Assembly: GCA_003151825.1 (NCBI GenBank)
Contig: PLYO01000015.1
Location: 1 to 56,304 of the forward strand
Direction of reading: 5' to 3'
From: Ignavibacteriota bacterium
GTDB taxonomy: Bacteria; Bacteroidota; Ignavibacteria; Palsa-1295
Length of the DNA: 56,304 nt
Shown: one piece after another, positions 34,776-42,443 of the stretch
How positions within the stretch are numbered: position 1 is the stretch's first letter
How the letters are laid out: each line of letters starts with the position of its first letter
The notes under the pieces: generated by a model
What the model was told of the DNA's origin: nothing
What the model saw: the letters and a program-made list of their open reading frames with translations, nothing else
The model's database searches: none
Made by a program: the position numbers and the translations under genes

Positions 34776-35063
34776 CGTATTGATTCCTTTCTTCCCGGTT
34801 CATGCCACGCGCATGAATATCCCGAACGGAGTTTCCCCGGATAGTAAAAACTGCAAACACCAATTTTCCCGCATCGGTTTTGCCGAGAATGCGTTCACGT
34901 GGTTCGTCGGAAGAGTGCTTAATGTCCTCGGAAGTGAAATATGGTCATTCAAAAAAACTTGTTCGATTTCCTCGTCTGAAATTCCATGCTTCCGGAAATT
35001 CTTGCTGCGATTGCCTTCATCCCAGTCGAAGCCATCGTAACCCCGGTCTTGCATTAAGCCCAT
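34750..35063 (-). pseudogene. brnT: brnT toxin, frameshifted (second copy)
   Basis: The first half is a good BrnT start (FDWDEGNRSKNFRKHGISDE, EIEQVFLND). Near 34928 the frame breaks: the open frame continues as unrelated residues to 34800, while the next frame carries the rest of BrnT: EDIKHSSDEPRERILGKTD, GKLVFAVFTIRGNSVRDI, HARGMNREERNQYDEAIK, ending with TAA at 34750. Adding one base at the CTTCCGAGG site joins the two halves. Either the toxin is dead or there is a one-base sequencing error. The 87-residue ORF 34800-35063 should not be taken as the real product. Confidence 0.85.
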
Positions 35064-35140
35064 AGCACAAAAATACGATAACTTTGCCTCAGGCTAATCG
35101 CTTTGGGTATTACCGCGAACGTGCGAGAACTTAGTTTCAT
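35054..35140 (-). other. Leader ORF 3 (28 codons) overlapping the brnT2 start
   Basis: Starts at the ATG of leader repeat copy 3 (MKLSSRTFAVIPKAISL..) and stops at TAA 35054-35056, which lies 10 bp inside brnT2. Overlap of a leader stop with the next start is the geometry of translational coupling. Confidence 0.55.
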
Positions 35141-35158
35141 AAAAAGTCTCCTGAGAAT
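35101..35158 (-). repeat. Leader repeat, copy 3
   Basis: Shares CTTTGGGTATTACCGCGAAC, CGAGAAC, TTTCAT and TCTCCTGAGAAT (plus-strand reading) with the parent. The similarity seems to extend further upstream in weak form (AAAATGTAACTCTTGCC against GAATGTTGCTCACTGCC). Confidence 0.85.
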
Positions 35159-35212
35159 AAAATAATGAGGCAAGAGTTACATTTTCGTGGCTGGATTAAT
35201 TCCGGGTTACCA

Positions 35213-35482
35213 TTAGCGGAAGAGATCGGAATGTGTTCCCGTTCGCTCGAAGATAATCTCGTTTCCTCTGACGGTGTAAATGAGGAGCCAGTCGGGTTCG
35301 ATATGGCATTCCCTACTGCCTTGGTATGAGCTTTGTAATTTATGGTCGTGATGTTCCGGTTTGAGCGGGATTTCTCGCATGAGCATGGAGGCAACTTCTT
35401 GAAATTTAGCGGGGTCCTTGCCCCGATTTGTCATAAGCTTGAACTCACGCTTGAACGCGTTCGAGCGGATCGGGGTGAGCAT
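35213..35482 (-). CDS. YafQ-type mRNA interferase toxin
   Basis: An 89-residue RelE-superfamily toxin that would cleave mRNA on the ribosome. The residues known from E. coli YafQ are all present at the same spacing: H47, H60, D64 with W65, H84 and F88 (SRECHIEPDWLLIY, RTGTHSDLF). It follows its antitoxin gene by 12 bp. Probably functional. The end lies 52 bp before leader repeat copy 3. Confidence 0.92.
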   Translation of the reverse strand: MLTPIRSNAFKREFKLMTNRGKDPAKFQEVASMLMREIPLKPEHHDHKLQSSYQGSRECHIEPDWLLIYTVRGNEIIFERTGTHSDLFR

Positions 35483-35494
35483 CGGCCTGACCTA

Positions 35495-35758
35495 CTACAT
35501 ACCGAGGTCTTTGAAGAATGCCTCTTCGTTCTCAAAACGCACGAGGTTCTTGCCACGTTGAGAGTCCCGCAACACACGCCGGGTCTTTCTGTTCGGGATA
35601 TTCCCTTCGGCCGTAGAAGCAAGCCGAGTATGCGCTTTGGGATAAAAATAAGAAACAACGGATGAGAGGACGAGTCCAATCTTCTCAAAGATGGATTTCG
35701 CCTCTCCCTTGAACTCCGGCCCACCATGGCGGACGCGTATAGCAGCAGACTTTGACAT
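35495..35758 (-). CDS. RelB/DinJ-type antitoxin, somewhat degenerate
   Basis: An 87-residue protein with a RelB/DinJ start (MSKSAAIRVR..PEFKGEAKSIFEKIGL) and a clear end (RRVLRDSQRGKNLVRFENEE, AFFKDLGM). The middle (VLSSVVSYFYPKAHTRLAST) matches the family poorly where SSSEAI-like and FYRQ residues are expected, and HGG is extra near residue 11. Frame and length are kept, so this may be drift or compensated indels. It is the partner of YafQ. The 161 bp between it and mfd hold no clear gene. Confidence 0.8.
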   Translation of the reverse strand: MSKSAAIRVRHGGPEFKGEAKSIFEKIGLVLSSVVSYFYPKAHTRLASTAEGNIPNRKTRRVLRDSQRGKNLVRFENEEAFFKDLGM

Positions 35759-35919
35759 ACGTCAAGAATTACATTTTCGGCGGGGTGTTGGTTCCTTCAT
35801 TCGCACGAAGTTTGCGGGCGTTTTGTTTCTTGTCCTCGCAACACATTTTAGCGATCTTGGCAGTGGGCACTTGCGCCGCACTGCTAAGACCGCATAGACT
35901 ATTTTAAACAAATTTTTTC

Positions 35920-38900
35920 GTGAGTCCTCTTTTTCGTTTGCTTGGGTCCGGCGTCGTCGAGAAATTGCCGGCGTATGTCCGTTTTAAAGATGCCACGCGG
36001 CAAGCATCGCCCACGATGGGCGAGATTATTCTTACGAATCTCGTCCCTTCGCTCGATGCGCTGTTAGTGGCTCATGCCTTCACGTCGGAATCGCGGCCGT
36101 TTCTCGTGCTGGTCGAAGAAGCGGCGGAAGCCGAGCGGTTGTACGACGATCTCGCGCGGCTCGTCGAGGAAGATAAGCTCGCGCTTTTTTCGGAGGGCGC
36201 ACATGCTTCCATCCTGAAACGTGAGCGGCAAAAACGCGCGCAGACTGCGGAGGCCACCGCGCAACTCCTCGAAGCCATTGAGCGGTTAGCCCATACAACC
36301 ACCCCGCTTATTACTGTTGCCGATGCCGAATCGCTCGGCACGCGGCTGCCTCGAAAACAGGATTTTGCCAAAGAGTCCTTACCGCTTGCCGTTACGAACG
36401 AAGCTGGTTTCGAGCGATTGGTGCGATGGCTCGAAACGCATCATTTCCAGCATAAGCCGTTCGTCGAGTCCGCCGGCGATTTCGCCGTGCGCGGCGGCAT
36501 CGTCGATGTTTTTCCTTTTACAGAAACGCTTCCCATCCGCATCGAATTTTTCGGCGATACCATCGAGAGCATGCGCGAATTCGATGCCATCAGCCAACGA
36601 TCCATTGCGGGAAGGAACGAACTTGTGCTTGTGCCGAATATCCTGACCGAATCCGAAACGAATGGGGATGCGACAATCTTCGATTATCTCTCGAATGAAA
36701 CCGTTGCGCTCACCATCGAGCCGGAACGCGTGCGCGCGAAAATGGAAGAGTGTGGTGTGTCTGTCGAAATTATGGATTCGCTATTGCGCTTCACAAGATG
36801 TTCCCTCAAAGCTTTTCCGCAAGGGAACGAAAACGCCATCGACTTCGGCAGCCGCACACAACCAAGCTTCAATGCGAACCTGAAACTCATTCGCAAAGAT
36901 ATTCAGAAGCTCTCGCGCGATGGATACCGGACGATCCTCATGTCCGAGTCCAAAGATTTAACGAAGCGGTTGAGTGATCTTTTAGACGAAGAAGAAAACA
37001 CCACCCCCCAGCCCCCTCCTCTTTCAGAGGAGGGGGAGTTTGTTCGGTTTATCGAGCCTTCGCTTGCCTTCGGTTTTCAAATTCCGAACGAGCACGTTGC
37101 GATCTATACCGAGCACGAGCTATTCGGGCGCCGGCGCGAGCGCGGCGCATCGGCTCGCAAAAAAGCAGCGCGGACGAAAGGGATTTCCCTGCGGGAACTT
37201 CGCGCCTTGAAGCGCGGCGATCTGCTCGTCCATGAGGACAAGGGCATCGGCAAGTTCATGGGGCTTGAAACGATTGTCGCGGTTGGAAAAAAGCAGGAGG
37301 TGGTGCGGCTTGTCTATCGGGATAACGATGTGCTCTTCGTCAATCTCGATTACATCAATCGCCTTTCGAAATATTCTGCGGGCGAAACCGTTCAGGAACC
37401 AAAACTTTCGAAGCTTGGCTCGGCGGAATGGCAGCGCGCGAAAGAGAAAACCAAAAGGCGGCTCAAAGATATTGCGCGCAATCTTATCCAGCTATACGCG
37501 AAGCGGAAAAAGGCCGAAGGTTTTGCTTTTAGCGCAGATGACATCATCCAGCGCGAGATGGAAGCGGCGTTCCTCTATGACGACACGCCCGATCAGGCCA
37601 AAGCCACCGAAGATACGAAGCGCGACATGCAATCGGGGCACCCGATGGATCGATTGATTTGTGGGGACGTTGGCTATGGCAAGACCGAAGTAGCGATGCG
37701 CGCTGTGATGAAGGCGGTGCTCGATAAAAAGCAAGCTGCCGTGCTCGTGCCCACGACCATTCTCGCCGAGCAGCATTTCCGCACGTTCTCGGACCGACTT
37801 GACCGTTTTGGCGTCCGCTCGGCGTCGCTTTCGCGGTTTCGTTCCCAGAAAGAACAGACGGCGATCCTCAAAGACCTCGCCGATGGAAAAATCGATGTGT
37901 TGATCGGCACACACCGCATTCTTTCGAAAGATATTATTTTCAAAGACCTCGGTCTGCTCGTGATCGATGAAGAGCACCGCTTCGGAGTTGCCGCGAAAGA
38001 AAAGCTGCGTGAGCTTCGCGCGAATGTCGATACACTCACACTCACGGCTACGCCGATTCCGCGCACGCTGAATTTTTCGCTGCTCGGGGCGCGCGATCTT
38101 TCCATCATGGAAACTCCGCCGCGCAACCGGCTGCCGATTATGACGGAAGTCCTCGCCGGATACGATGAACATGCCGTTGGCGAAGCGCTGAAGCGGGAAC
38201 TCGCGCGCGGAGGGCAGGTCTATGCCATCACCGATCGCGTGACAGACATCGAGCTATTCGTGAACAAGCTGCGCGAGGCCGCACCGCGCGCGCGCGTGGG
38301 AATCGTGCATGGGCAGATGCCGCCCAGTTCGATCGAGAAAGCGATGAAATCGTTCCTGGAACGCAAGATCGATATTCTGGCAGCGACAAAAATAGTTGAA
38401 TCGGGTCTCGACGTGCCGAACGCGAACACGATTGTCATCAATCGGGCGCAGAATTTCGGTCTGGCGGAACTGTATCAACTGCGCGGGCGCGTGGGCCGCT
38501 CGAACGAGCAGGCGTATTGCTATCTCATCGCGCCGCCGGTCGCCCAGCTCACGCCGGACGCGCTTCGGCGTTTGGAAGCGATGGAAGAATTCTCCGATTT
38601 AGGCGCCGGATTTCAACTTGCCATGCGCGATCTCGAAATTCGCGGCGCGGGGAATTTGCTTGGAGCTGAGCAATCCGGATTTATTTACGAAATCGGGTTC
38701 GATCTCTATCAAAAGACGGTCGAAGAAGCGGTGGATGAGTTAAAGCGCGAGGAATTCCAGGAATTATTCAAAGACGAAATCGCGCGCGAAAAGCGTTCGG
38801 CCTTCGGACGCAAACGCCTGACGGGCGAAGGCGAAGTCACCGTTCAGCTCGGCATCGACGCGCTTATTCCGGAGAACTATATCGAAGACGATGCCGAGCG

Positions 38901-39339
38901 ATTCGGATTTTATCAGCGCCTCGCAAGCGCGGCGAGCGACGAAGCCCTGGAAGAAATTGCAACAGAAATGCGCGACCGTTTCGGCGCGCTGCCCGAAGAA
39001 GCCGTGGCGCTCATGCACGTCGCACGAGTCCGCGAGCGCGCGAAGTTACTTGGCGCGCGCAATGTGACCTTCGAAGAGCCGACACGGACGCTCCGAATTC
39101 TTTTGCCAAAAGAATCGGAGGTGTTTTACTACCAAAATACGTTTCCACAAATACTCGACCGCTTTGCGCTCATCGGCATGCAAAATATTCGTCTCGTAAG
39201 CGAAGCGAAAGCGCTGCGCCTCATCGTGCGCTTGAAAACAAAAGAAGAAGGCGAAGATCGAATGCGAGAAATCGAAGACGTGCTCGCGAAGTTGACGCCG
39301 GAAGCTGCTCCGGCTATCGAAGAATCGCAGCCTGCTTGA
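35920..39339 (+). CDS. mfd: Transcription-repair coupling factor
   Basis: DNA translocase that removes stalled RNA polymerase and recruits UvrA to the lesion. 1,139 residues, close to the E. coli length. N-terminal UvrB-like part (GGIVDVFPFTETLPIRIEFF), RNA-polymerase-interacting domain (LKRGDLLVHEDKGIGKFMGL), superfamily 2 helicase motor with Walker A GDVGYGKTEVAMRA (about residue 581) and DEEH (about 682), TATPIPRTL, and the C-terminal TRCF domain. GTG start. A REP-like palindrome is inserted in frame at about residues 361-373 (TTPQPPPLSEEGE), in the linker before the polymerase-binding domain. Confidence 0.96.
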   Translation: MSPLFRLLGSGVVEKLPAYVRFKDATRQASPTMGEIILTNLVPSLDALLVAHAFTSESRPFLVLVEEAAEAERLYDDLARLVEEDKLALFSEGAHASILKRERQKRAQTAEATAQLLEAIERLAHTTTPLITVADAESLGTRLPRKQDFAKESLPLAVTNEAGFERLVRWLETHHFQHKPFVESAGDFAVRGGIVDVFPFTETLPIRIEFFGDTIESMREFDAISQRSIAGRNELVLVPNILTESETNGDATIFDYLSNETVALTIEPERVRAKMEECGVSVEIMDSLLRFTRCSLKAFPQGNENAIDFGSRTQPSFNANLKLIRKDIQKLSRDGYRTILMSESKDLTKRLSDLLDEEENTTPQPPPLSEEGEFVRFIEPSLAFGFQIPNEHVAIYTEHELFGRRRERGASARKKAARTKGISLRELRALKRGDLLVHEDKGIGKFMGLETIVAVGKKQEVVRLVYRDNDVLFVNLDYINRLSKYSAGETVQEPKLSKLGSAEWQRAKEKTKRRLKDIARNLIQLYAKRKKAEGFAFSADDIIQREMEAAFLYDDTPDQAKATEDTKRDMQSGHPMDRLICGDVGYGKTEVAMRAVMKAVLDKKQAAVLVPTTILAEQHFRTFSDRLDRFGVRSASLSRFRSQKEQTAILKDLADGKIDVLIGTHRILSKDIIFKDLGLLVIDEEHRFGVAAKEKLRELRANVDTLTLTATPIPRTLNFSLLGARDLSIMETPPRNRLPIMTEVLAGYDEHAVGEALKRELARGGQVYAITDRVTDIELFVNKLREAAPRARVGIVHGQMPPSSIEKAMKSFLERKIDILAATKIVESGLDVPNANTIVINRAQNFGLAELYQLRGRVGRSNEQAYCYLIAPPVAQLTPDALRRLEAMEEFSDLGAGFQLAMRDLEIRGAGNLLGAEQSGFIYEIGFDLYQKTVEEAVDELKREEFQELFKDEIAREKRSAFGRKRLTGEGEVTVQLGIDALIPENYIEDDAERFGFYQRLASAASDEALEEIATEMRDRFGALPEEAVALMHVARVRERAKLLGARNVTFEEPTRTLRILLPKESEVFYYQNTFPQILDRFALIGMQNIRLVSEAKALRLIVRLKTKEEGEDRMREIEDVLAKLTPEAAPAIEESQPA
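37000..37038. repeat. In-frame REP-like palindrome in mfd
   Basis: CCCCCTCCTCTTTCAGAGGA and GGGGG form a stem inside mfd, preceded by ACCACCCCCCAG. The same unit is in coaBC (44765-44803). Confidence 0.88.
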
Positions 39340-39356
39340 CGATTCGGACTTCCTCG

Positions 39357-39638
39357 CTATAAAGCCTCTTCCCTGCTCTCGAATGGAATGCGTTCCCAAT
39401 CGACTGGCATGCCGCGCTTCATGCCGAACACGAGATCGCGGATTTCGCTCATCGAGAAGCGGTAACGCTGCGCCTCGTTGGTAAAAACGAAAATGGGATT
39501 AGTTCCCGATTCGAAGCCGGCCAGAAACAGCGATCCATGATCGAGATACTCCGCGAAAAAATCGAGGAGCTTTTTATCTTCGCCCGAAAGGACGAAATCT
39601 GTACGCGCGGAAAGAATCTCTATAAGACGGTCGTTCAT
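39357..39638 (-). CDS. Conserved-looking small protein, unknown function
   Basis: A 93-residue acidic protein: MNDRLIEILSARTDFVLSGE at the start, then LDFFAEYLDHGSLFLAG and SMSEIRDLVFGMKRGMPVDW. No signal peptide or membrane helix, so cytoplasmic. I do not recognise a family. It is convergent with mfd (17 bp apart), and its start is 3 bp from a heptamer array, so any promoter must lie in or beyond that repeat. Confidence 0.65.
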   Translation of the reverse strand: MNDRLIEILSARTDFVLSGEDKKLLDFFAEYLDHGSLFLAGFESGTNPIFVFTNEAQRYRFSMSEIRDLVFGMKRGMPVDWERIPFESREEAL

Positions 39639-39641
39639 AGC

Positions 39642-39765
39642 AGTTAAGAAGTAAGAGGTAAGAAGTAAGAATTACTTTGTTAGCTCTCTTACCTCTTACT
39701 TCTTACCTCTTACTTCTTACCTCTTACTTCTTACCTCTTACTTCTTACCTCTTACTTCTTACCTC
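39642..39765. repeat. Heptamer array 7, longest (TTACCTC TTACTTC)
   Basis: TTACCTC alternates with TTACTTC from 39689 to 39765 (six and five copies). The complementary AAGTAAGAGGTAAGAAGTAAG at 39648-39670 allows a long hairpin. The array supplies the stop codon (TAA) and final Arg codon of the 39759-41474 gene. There are no spacers, so it is not a CRISPR. Confidence 0.92.
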
Positions 39766-41474
39766 ACCACTTCCACCCGCTTCGAGACGACATTCGTTCC
39801 ATCGGTCACGCGGAGGACGTAGGCGCCGGCCATGAGCGAGTTGGTGTTCAGGCGAATCGCCTGATTGTCCACGCTATAAAACACCGGTGACGCTCGCCCC
39901 AAAAGATCGAGCACTTGCATGGTAAGGGGCTTCTGCACCGCTTCCGAATACTCGACAACCATCTCCTCGCCATTCGATGCCGGATTCGGAAAAACGTCCG
40001 TGATCGCCAGGCCGTTTGACGTAATGCTATTTGCCGTCACACCCTGCAGCAGGGTCATGATCGTATCGATCACGACAACAGTAGCCTGCGCTTCATTAGG
40101 ATTATCCGGAACTAATTCAAATTCCACCGGATCGTTGGTGTCGGGGGCTGTCCAGGTAAAAGACGTAGCTGAACTATCCTGAAGAGTTGTGAACGTGCTA
40201 TAGGTGCTAAGATTGTCCCTGAGCGAGTATTTCAGCTTGACATTGCCGGTAATCTCATAGTTCGTCCATCGGATGGTGTCGGCGGAACCGCCTTTAAGCA
40301 CTATGCCAGGGGGAGGATAGTCGAACGTAATGGAAGCGGGGTTCGCAATCGTAAACGTGCCGATTTCCGTTGACGTAAGCGATGAGTCGCCGTGAGCGAT
40401 GAGCTTGATCTTGCCCTGGGTTGTAAGCGAGTCCGGAACGCTCCAATTGATGGAGTTACCCGTCAGCGACGTATCGAATAAGCGCCACGTCAAGCCATTG
40501 TCTAACGAGTAATAGGCATCGGTTCCCTGCGGCAAATTCGAGGATGAGAAGGAGATAACCTTCACTTTACCAGGATATAAGGTCGAATCGGTAATGGAAC
40601 TTTCCGTGAGCGTAAGCGTGGGTGCGGGCGCCCGGAGGGTATCGAGGTCCTTCTTGAGTATGGCAGCATTGGCGACAAAATAATCGCCGCCCCCATCGTC
40701 CTCGAGGAAGGCGACGAACTTCATGTTCGCGGGGTTTTCGAGCAGAGGATAGCCAAGATCGACGAAGAGATCGCATGTAACATGTTGCGTTGCGCCCGAG
40801 CTAGCCCCGCTTGGGAAGACAACGAAGTTGCCGGTATTTTGAGTGGTCACTTGCCACACCACATCGTTTTGGACTGATGCTACCTTGCCACACTCCGTCC
40901 AATGGACATTGTCCTGCGTGATCGCATAGCGGATGATGAGCGAATCTGGAATATCCTGGTTTGCCTTCACGGTCATGTCGGCGTGCAGCTTGTAATATTG
41001 CGAACTTGATTTATCGATCGTTGCGAAGTTAAGCGTGACCGATGCTTCGGGGCCGGCCGATACATCATTGTCAATTTGTGCGGCCCAATCCGAATAGGAA
41101 CCTGAACCAGAGGTTGGTGGATCGACTCGCTGACCATCCTGCGGGAAAGTTGCTCTGTCCACCGCGCTGGTGTAAATAACGGCACCGGGAGAAACGCCAG
41201 TAAGCCGGTAATCCACCTGGCCGCCTCCGTTGTCTAATACGGCCAGTTGATCCTGCAGATTGGCGACATGATAGTTAAGGCGAACGATTTTTGAAGCTTC
41301 CTGTGAAGCCGTGGAATTTGCGGCGGTTTCATAAGGTGCTCTCGCCGGGTCCGCGCACGGCTCATTGCTATTCGTGAACGTTTCGAAGAGCGCGTGACGC
41401 TGCGCGAAGGCTTTCGGCATAGAGAGCGCGGTGAGAAGGAAAATGAAGGAAGCGGTCCGAAAAAATAATTTCAT
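39759..41474 (-). CDS. Omp28-like secreted protein with T9SS sorting domain (CxxC lost)
   Basis: A 571-residue exported protein, related to the 10990-13050 gene: signal peptide ending KAFAQ, then RHALFETFTNSNEPCADPAR in place of the CGYC region, so only one cysteine (C40) remains. It continues with Omp28-like ITQDNVHWTECGKV and VAFLEDDGGGDYFV, Ig-like repeats (ITFDYPPPGIVLKGGSADTI), and a T9SS sorting domain (VFPNPASNGEEMVVEY, QVLDLLGRA, AGAYVLRV). Probably a surface protein without redox activity. It ends inside a heptamer array. Confidence 0.85.
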   Translation of the reverse strand: MKLFFRTASFIFLLTALSMPKAFAQRHALFETFTNSNEPCADPARAPYETAANSTASQEASKIVRLNYHVANLQDQLAVLDNGGGQVDYRLTGVSPGAVIYTSAVDRATFPQDGQRVDPPTSGSGSYSDWAAQIDNDVSAGPEASVTLNFATIDKSSSQYYKLHADMTVKANQDIPDSLIIRYAITQDNVHWTECGKVASVQNDVVWQVTTQNTGNFVVFPSGASSGATQHVTCDLFVDLGYPLLENPANMKFVAFLEDDGGGDYFVANAAILKKDLDTLRAPAPTLTLTESSITDSTLYPGKVKVISFSSSNLPQGTDAYYSLDNGLTWRLFDTSLTGNSINWSVPDSLTTQGKIKLIAHGDSSLTSTEIGTFTIANPASITFDYPPPGIVLKGGSADTIRWTNYEITGNVKLKYSLRDNLSTYSTFTTLQDSSATSFTWTAPDTNDPVEFELVPDNPNEAQATVVVIDTIMTLLQGVTANSITSNGLAITDVFPNPASNGEEMVVEYSEAVQKPLTMQVLDLLGRASPVFYSVDNQAIRLNTNSLMAGAYVLRVTDGTNVVSKRVEVVR

Positions 41475-41547
41475 AGTAATGGATAATTAGAAATTAATCA
41501 ACACGGGAATAGGCACTTTCGCGCCCGCCCGCGAGTGCGAAAAAAGC

Positions 41548-41592
41548 AAAAAAAGAAACAGCGCGCCCCGGCTTTTGAAGGCCCGAGCGCGC
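41548..41592 (-). terminator. Intrinsic terminator after the small lipoprotein gene
   Basis: Minus-strand stem GCGCGCTCGGGC / GCCGGGGCGCGC (12 bp, one mismatch, one G-T), loop CTTCAAAA, then TGTTTCTTTTTTT. It lies between the lipoprotein (ends 41692) and the Omp28-like gene (starts 41474), both on the minus strand. Confidence 0.78.
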
Positions 41593-41691
41593 CGGTTTCA
41601 AATTCAACCGAAAGAAAGCACGAACAAACTTTCCACCGTCAAGATGGAAAAATCATCCGTGGAATCTGAGGGAGAAAAAGTCGAAGAAGGG

Positions 41692-41952
41692 TTACTTCTT
41701 CTCGCTTTTCATTTCCTTCTTCATCGTCGTCTTTTCCTGAGCCACTGCCTTTTGGGCCGTATCCTTCTTCATCATGGAAGTATCCGGCATTGGGGGCGGC
41801 GGAGGTGGGGGCGGAGTTGCGGGGGTTGTTGTGGTTGTGGTGGTCGTCGTGGTCGAGTCTGTGGTGGCGTTATCCGTCTTTTTCGAGCAAGACGAAACAC
41901 CGCCTACAAATGCTGCTAATGCGCCAAGCACAATGAGTTTACGAAGCCTCAT
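41692..41952 (-). CDS. Small lipoprotein with Thr and Pro runs
   Basis: An 86-residue putative lipoprotein: basic start MRLRK, hydrophobic stretch, and lipobox G-V-S-S-C at residue 22. After the cysteine come a run of ten Thr, a run of eight Pro, and a Lys/Glu/Met-rich tail (KKEMKSEKK). Low complexity suggests a flexible, surface or periplasmic peptide; function unknown. A Bacteroidota-type promoter lies about 190 bp upstream and a terminator follows, so it is probably transcribed alone. Confidence 0.75.
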   Translation of the reverse strand: MRLRKLIVLGALAAFVGGVSSCSKKTDNATTDSTTTTTTTTTTPATPPPPPPPPMPDTSMMKKDTAQKAVAQEKTTMKKEMKSEKK

Positions 41953-42145
41953 GGCAATTTACCTCTTAGTTTTAGTTAGTGGAAACATTTCACATGTTGC
42001 GGCAAAAAATGCAAAAAAGTCCATTTTTTAGCCCAAATAATTACTTATTTGTTGCAAAACGTGATTTTTTTATGAACTTTGAAATTCAGCCTTTTCGGGC
42101 CGGATCCCTTCGTCCACGTAAGTTAATTGTCAAAAAGAACTGCTA

Positions 42146-42176
42146 CAAAGATACGAAGCCGAGGGCGAAAAAACAA
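42146..42176 (-). promoter_or_regulatory. Bacteroidota-type promoter (TTG-N20-TATCTTTG)
   Basis: On the minus strand, TTG (42174-42176) is followed after 20 nt by TATCTTTG (42146-42153), the -33/-7 layout of the primary sigma factor in Bacteroidota. It would start near 42139 and drive the small lipoprotein with a leader of about 187 nt. A second TATCTTTG lies at about 42384-42391 without a clear -33. The 41953-42443 gap also has three GATAATCGCT copies (42211, 42305, 42329) and no other clear gene. Confidence 0.6.
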
Positions 42177-42443
42177 TAGGTTGTTCCAGAAAAATCCTTT
42201 GCAACCCCAGATAATCGCTCACCGGAGGGCCGCTTTCGCGATAACCTTCCATTTCGCCGACCTCTGCTACCAAAAATGCCTCTGGTACTCCGTAAATTTC
42301 CGTGGATAATCGCTCATTCACGGCGGATAATCGCTTATCCGATCGAGGCGCTTGGGGAATCCCAGCGCCTAAAGTCCTCTATCTTTATGCAAAGATACGA
42401 CAATTAGAACCGGCTCGCTTGAATTGTTTCTCTGAGCAAAGCA

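Noticed and set aside
39689..39765. Possible CRISPR array
   Set aside because: The 14-bp period has no spacers and no cas genes are near. It is a simple tandem heptamer repeat.
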